Assembly: GCA_045594705.1 (NCBI GenBank)
Contig: JAZNZB010000065.1
Coordinates: 1 to 8,566, forward strand
Reading direction: 5' to 3'
Length of the DNA stretch: 8,566 nt
Origin: SVQP01 sp045594705
GTDB taxonomy: Bacteria > Bacillota > Clostridia > Oscillospirales > CAG-272
In this document: positions 5,935 through 8,566 of the stretch, piece by piece
Layout: each line of letters begins with the position of its first letter
Position numbering within the stretch: the stretch's first letter is position 1
Translations under genes and position numbers: made by a program
Notes under the pieces: generated by a model
Seen by the model: the letters and a program-made list of their open reading frames with translations, nothing else
What the model was told of the DNA's origin: nothing
The model's database searches: none

Positions 5935-7062
5935 TTAAGTCAATTCACGTATGAACTCACGAAGCCAGATGGATGCGTATCCAACGTAAGGGACTCTGAA
6001 AAGCACGACTCCCTCAATGCTTGCGTCGGTGATAAAGCCGTCGTCCGGCTCTTGGTTGGCATCCCCCTTGGTGTAATACCGATTTGCTCCGTCCACCCGT
6101 TCGATCATCACGATGCGGTGCACGATGCGGGCATCGGACTTTTGGTAAACCACCACGTCCTGCTCGGACAGATACTGATCGTCATACGCCTCGTAAACGA
6201 TCAGGTCTCCCTTGTTCAAAGCACCCGTCATGCTTTCCGTCGCAATGATGATCGCGCGGTACTGAAAGCGAGCCGAAATAAGCATCACAATTGCAATCAT
6301 AATCAAAGCCGCAGCCCCCACGGACACTCTCTTGGCCGTTTTGACCTTTGTTGTCTCGTAAGCCTTGCCTTTGGTATACAAAGCTGAGATAAACCAAAAA
6401 GCCAACAGCGGCACCACCATCTTGGCAAAGGATACCAGGATGTCGGGCGTCTGGGGATACACGGGCAACACGTACCCATACAGCGCAAATATCAGGCGAT
6501 ATACCATGATCGGCAAAAAGCCGTATTTGCTGCTAAGCATACAAAACAGCACGTTGGCTGTGATGGCGGGCAGCAGATAAAGGCCTACAGCATCCATAAA
6601 CGAGGAAAACGAATTGATCCCCTCAAGCGAGGCAAAGATCAGAACCTCGGACATGACGCCGCCTATGTACGCGCAAACGTGCGCGACTCGCCATTTTTGC
6701 GCCAGCAGTACGTATCTTATGATCTCAATTGCGATGATTATTGCCGCAATCGGTAAAATATTTTTAAATAAGCTGCTGATGGAGAACGGTGTGCTCGATC
6801 TGTAAAAGCCGAAATATATACCTGACAGATAATAAACGACGAGACACACTGCCCCCACCGCAAGCATGATCAAAAAGACCTCTGTTTTGTTGTGTGACAG
6901 AATGGATCTTTTTTTGATTGTTACGGGAACAGCAACTGCGAAGGCAATCAGAATCAGCGCTGCGATTGCCTTGGCATAGCTGCTTGGAACAAAAAAAGCA
7001 CAAAGGAGGGCGAGTACGAGCGCGATCGACAATGCATGTACAGTAGCTTTATCTTGGCTCAT
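5935..7062 (-). CDS. SipW-type signal peptidase I (S26B) with large polytopic N-terminal domain
   Basis: Encodes 375 residues. The ATG at 7060-7062 follows AAAGGAGGG. The C-terminal ~110 residues are a signal peptidase of the ER/SipW (S26B) type: IIATESMTGALNKGD places the nucleophile at Ser277, RIVHRIV gives His315 in place of the bacterial general-base Lys, and YYTKGDANQEPDDG gives Asp334 and nearby acids. The Ser-to-His spacing of 38 and His-to-Asp spacing of 19 resemble B. subtilis SipW. Box E is GVVLFRVPYVGY. Unlike typical SipW (about 190 residues, one or two membrane segments), the first ~240 residues hold about eight hydrophobic spans, with a further span (~246-265) just before the catalytic domain. 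It probably cleaves the two GLGYA-type signal peptides of the operon on the outer face of the membrane. The extra domain's role is unknown. Confidence 0.9.
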   Translation of the reverse strand: MSQDKATVHALSIALVLALLCAFFVPSSYAKAIAALILIAFAVAVPVTIKKRSILSHNKTEVFLIMLAVGAVCLVVYYLSGIYFGFYRSSTPFSISSLFKNILPIAAIIIAIEIIRYVLLAQKWRVAHVCAYIGGVMSEVLIFASLEGINSFSSFMDAVGLYLLPAITANVLFCMLSSKYGFLPIMVYRLIFALYGYVLPVYPQTPDILVSFAKMVVPLLAFWFISALYTKGKAYETTKVKTAKRVSVGAAALIMIAIVMLISARFQYRAIIIATESMTGALNKGDLIVYEAYDDQYLSEQDVVVYQKSDARIVHRIVMIERVDGANRYYTKGDANQEPDDGFITDASIEGVVLFRVPYVGYASIWLREFIRELT

Positions 7063-7125
7063 AGTCTTGCCCTCCTTTTTTAAAATGTTCCGAATTGTTA
7101 ATTGAGCTTAAACCAAACTAAAAAA

Positions 7126-7674
7126 TTATGCCTGAGGAGCAGGTTCGCTGACAATATAGTCAACGGTAAAGTTCGCACTGACAGGAGCTTCGCCCCCAGG
7201 ATATTCAACCATAGTTACCTTCACCTTAATTGTTACGGTGCCGCCGGCTAAAATCTTGTCCTCGCCATCCTGTGCATATACAACCTCTTCTTCGATTTGA
7301 TAATAATTTCTAGCATCTTCGTTGGCCGGCTCACAGTTTCTGAGCGCAAAGTCAAAATCCGTTTCGCTATTGTTGATTACAACGAATTCAAATTCCGCAT
7401 ATTCGTCTTTGTGAGCAATCGAGTGTACGGTAAAGGTTGCACGGTCCTGATTGTTAGCCACTATGCTTGCAGTGTTCGTGGTAGAGTCATGACCGGGTAA
7501 AGGCAACGCCGTTGCAGATTCAAAGTGCACGTTAGCATCAAGTGCTTCTTCTACTTCCAATTCTGCCAAACCGGAAATGTCCAGCACTTCGGAGTATGCA
7601 GCGTAGCCAAGACCCACAATCATGCACGAGCAAAGCAAGAATGCAATCAAAATGATTCTTCTGTTTTTCATCAT
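7126..7674 (-). CDS. TasA/camelysin-like SipW-dependent exported protein
   Basis: Encodes 182 residues and is the first gene of the operon. The ATG at 7672-7674 lies five bases after AAAGGAG; an adjacent second ATG (7669-7671) is equally possible. Residues 1-25 are a signal peptide (RRIILIAFLLCSCMIV core) ending GLGYA, followed by AYSEVLDISGLAELE, which is typical of the SipW-cognate signal class. The mature ~157 residues are beta-rich, with ATFTVHSIAHKDEYAEFEFVVINNSETDFDF and GGTVTIKVKVTMVEYP…NFTVDYIV, matching the jelly-roll style of TasA/CalY proteins, and end in a short Pro tail. Known family members (B. subtilis TasA 261 residues, CalY about 197) form extracellular fibres. A similar fibre-subunit role is inferred here. 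The next gene, the peptidase, begins 63 bases downstream. Confidence 0.85.
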   Translation of the reverse strand: MMKNRRIILIAFLLCSCMIVGLGYAAYSEVLDISGLAELEVEEALDANVHFESATALPLPGHDSTTNTASIVANNQDRATFTVHSIAHKDEYAEFEFVVINNSETDFDFALRNCEPANEDARNYYQIEEEVVYAQDGEDKILAGGTVTIKVKVTMVEYPGGEAPVSANFTVDYIVSEPAPQA

Positions 7675-7686
7675 TTAGTCTCCTTT

Positions 7687-7700
7687 TCTATCAAGATAGA
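7687..7700 (-). promoter_or_regulatory. Small perfect palindrome just upstream of the first ribosome binding site
   Basis: TCTATC AA GATAGA on the plus strand (TCTATC TT GATAGA in the mRNA) ends four bases before GGAG of the first gene. It could form a small hairpin that modulates initiation or serve as a protein site. It may also be chance in an AT-rich leader. Confidence 0.35.
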
Positions 7701-7712
7701 TAAAATCATGAT

Positions 7713-7751
7713 AAGCAGCGTTTTCTCCAGCGCTTTGAAAAAACGTTGCTT
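7713..7751 (-). promoter_or_regulatory. 5'-leader hairpin at the predicted mRNA start
   Basis: In the minus-strand RNA, AAGCAACGTTTT (7751-7740) pairs with AAAACGCTGCTT (7724-7713) in 11 of 12 positions around a 15-base loop. The predicted transcription start (~7752) falls right at the first stem base, so the operon mRNA would begin with a hairpin. Such 5'-terminal stems are known to protect Firmicutes mRNAs from RNases. The sequence is too small and unfamiliar to call a riboswitch. Confidence 0.5.
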
Positions 7752-7758
7752 TAACATA

Positions 7759-7787
7759 ATAATACCAAATACACGTTTTTTTGTCAA
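7759..7787 (-). promoter_or_regulatory. Strong sigma-A-like promoter of the fibre operon
   Basis: Minus-strand TTGACA (7787-7782, perfect) and TATTAT (7764-7759, five of six) are separated by exactly 17 bases. The predicted start is near 7752, giving a leader of about 77 bases to the first ATG. It is flanked by A/T runs (T7-8 tracts at 7776-7782 and 7789-7796), which may act as an UP-like element. It is the only convincing promoter upstream of the four genes. Confidence 0.85.
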
Positions 7788-8015
7788 GTTTTTTTTGCGC
7801 GAAATGTTATAGCAATTTAATAAGCACAGATGCGCCAATCATGCAGGCAGTTGATCCTATTCAAAGCATTGCATATTATATGGCTTCAAATCAGTTCTTT
7901 GGCTACGGCGGGGCTCAGAACCCATGTTTGCGCCAATACTTTCCCCAATTCAATACGTATCCGGCGCAAATTGGTTCGAGCCGAGATACGCGCGGATTAC
8001 GGGGCTCAGAACATC

Positions 8016-8039
8016 GCAAGCGCGTGATCACGCGCTTGC
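8016..8039. repeat. Perfect 24-bp palindrome in unit 1 centre
   Basis: GCAAGCGCGTGA (8016-8027) is followed directly by its exact reverse complement TCACGCGCTTGC (8028-8039). Unit 2 has different palindromes at the corresponding place. Confidence 0.85.
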
Positions 8040-8146
8040 ACTTTCGCGCGTTGCGCCAAATGTCGAGGAGGCATTTCACATTGAGTAAACCCATTTGGAC
8101 TCGTGCCACCTCGAAGCGGGTGAGAGCTACCCGTAAGCCGCGCGAG

Positions 8147-8176
8147 AAAACAAAAAGCCCGATGCTATTGCATCGG
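8147..8176 (-). terminator. Intrinsic-terminator-like hairpin in unit 1
   Basis: CCGATGC (8159-8165), loop TATT, GCATCGG (8170-8176). On the minus strand the stem is followed by GC, TTTTT, G, TTTT. This would stop transcription arriving from the right before it reaches the fibre operon. Confidence 0.65.
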
Positions 8177-8319
8177 AAAAGTTCTTTTGCAAGTTGTTAA
8201 TAGATGTTCGTTAACCAAAGCAAAACATTTTCAAATCAGTTCTTTGGCTATGGCGGGGCTCAGAACCCATGTTTGCGCCAATACTTTCCCCAATTCAGTA
8301 CGTATCCGGCGCAAACCTT

Positions 8320-8348
8320 GCATGAGCGTCGCTCTGCGACGCGCATGC
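8320..8348. repeat. Hairpin in unit 2 centre
   Basis: GCATGAGCGTCGC (8320-8332), loop TCT, GCGACGCGCATGC (8336-8348): a 13-bp stem with one mismatch, unrelated in sequence to the unit 1 palindrome. Confidence 0.8.
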
Positions 8349-8377
8349 GGGGTTCGAGTACGGGGCTCAGAACCCAT

Positions 8378-8398
8378 ATTTGGCGCGCTGCGCCAAAT
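8378..8398. repeat. Second hairpin in unit 2 centre
   Basis: ATTTGGCGC (8378-8386), loop GCT, GCGCCAAAT (8390-8398), a perfect 9-bp stem. Its right arm coincides with the GCGCCAAATGTCG stretch conserved in unit 1, where the left arm is missing. Confidence 0.8.
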
Positions 8399-8484
8399 GT
8401 CGAGGAGGAATGCTGCTTTGTGTAAACCCATCGGGATGCGTGCCACCTCGAGACGGGTGAGAGCAATCCCGTAAGCCGCGCGAG

Positions 8485-8514
8485 AAAACAAAAAGCCCGA
8501 TGCTATTGCATCGG
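8485..8514 (-). terminator. Intrinsic-terminator-like hairpin in unit 2
   Basis: Same element as in unit 1: CCGATGC (8497-8503), TATT, GCATCGG (8508-8514), with the minus-strand T-rich tail at 8494-8485. It is unchanged between the copies. Confidence 0.6.
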
Positions 8515-8566
8515 AAAAGTTCTTTTGCAAGTTGTTAATAGATGTTCGTTAACCAAAGCAAAACAT

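Larger units (their letters stand above)
7885..8229. repeat. Tandem repeat unit 1 (345 bp)
   Basis: This directly repeated unit starts at TTCAAATCAGTTCTTTGGC and is followed at once by a second copy. Order: core GGGGCTCAGAACCCAT (7910-7925); inverted pair TTTGCGCC/GGCGCAAA (7927-7934, 7963-7970); a divergent centre with a second partial core (8001-8012) and a perfect 24-bp palindrome; conserved GCGCCAAATGTCGAGGAGG; a ~170-base half with a terminator-like hairpin. The only ORFs (64-139 codons) do not keep frame between copies. No function is known. About 75 bases of AT-rich DNA (7810-7884) to its left hold nothing recognisable. Confidence 0.9.
8230..8566. repeat. Tandem repeat unit 2 (337 bp, to window end)
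   Basis: Direct copy of unit 1: offset 345 at the left end, 338 at the right end. The flanking parts are almost identical; the centre (~8316-8380) differs. It carries the 16-base core twice (8255-8270 and 8362-8377) and two distinct hairpins. The window ends on the base equivalent to 8228, the last base of the previous copy, so further copies may follow. Confidence 0.9.

Noticed and set aside
7970..7990. tRNA T-arm-like GGTTCGAGCC
   Set aside because: No acceptor, D-arm or anticodon stem can be built around it.
8196..8225. Integron attC-like site (GTTAA…TTAAC in each unit)
   Set aside because: The seven-base core consensus GTTRRRY is not met, and no cassette genes or integrase are present.
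7781..8530. Plus- and minus-strand ORFs of 64-139 codons in the tandem repeats
   Set aside because: Frames shift between units through small indels and pass through palindromes; no ribosome binding site or domain support.
7885..8566. CRISPR array
   Set aside because: Units are ~340 bp with internal variability; there is no short repeat with regular spacers.

Overview
The window reads as a fragment of a low-to-medium GC Gram-positive chromosome, most likely a gut-type Clostridia relative (Bacillota). The reasons are the strong AGGAGG-type ribosome binding sites before nearly every gene, sigma-A-like promoters, a lipobox lipoprotein, and a SipW/TasA-type secretion set. The exact taxon cannot be fixed from the sequence. 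All seven supported genes lie on the minus strand, so the biological order runs from high to low coordinates.

Layout, left to right: (i) 1-360 is repeat DNA without a gene: a piece of a dispersed repeat module (1-60) and a ~260-bp imperfect palindrome (94-353). (ii) 411-1182 is a two-gene unit: an XRE-type repressor-like protein and a small overlapping partner gene, with an extended -10 promoter and a palindrome in its spacer. (iii) 1344-2513 encodes a 389-residue surface lipoprotein with Ig-like character, preceded by a 130-170 bp leader that may hold a short peptide ORF. (iv) 2757-7674 is the heart of the window: a four-gene operon with one excellent promoter (TTGACA, 17 bp, TATTAT), closed by a hairpin terminator. 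(v) 7885-8566 is two tandem ~340-bp repeat units that run off the window end.

The operon (first to last gene) encodes a small TasA/camelysin-like exported protein, a SipW-type (S26B) signal peptidase carrying an unusually large polytopic membrane domain, a two-pass membrane protein of DUF5305 type with a long acidic/basic cytoplasmic tail, and a 504-residue exported protein. The first and last products have signal peptides of identical length, with a shared GLGYA cleavage region and a shared ISGLAE motif. The inferred logic is that the dedicated signal peptidase processes both exported proteins, which then build an extracellular fibre or matrix, with the DUF5305 protein as a membrane assembly or sensing factor. 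This resembles Bacillus tapA-sipW-tasA in principle but differs in composition.

The two ends of the window carry the same repeat module in opposite orientations, and the last base coincides with the equivalent end point of the preceding tandem unit. The window may therefore be a whole contig whose ends are set by unresolved repeats.
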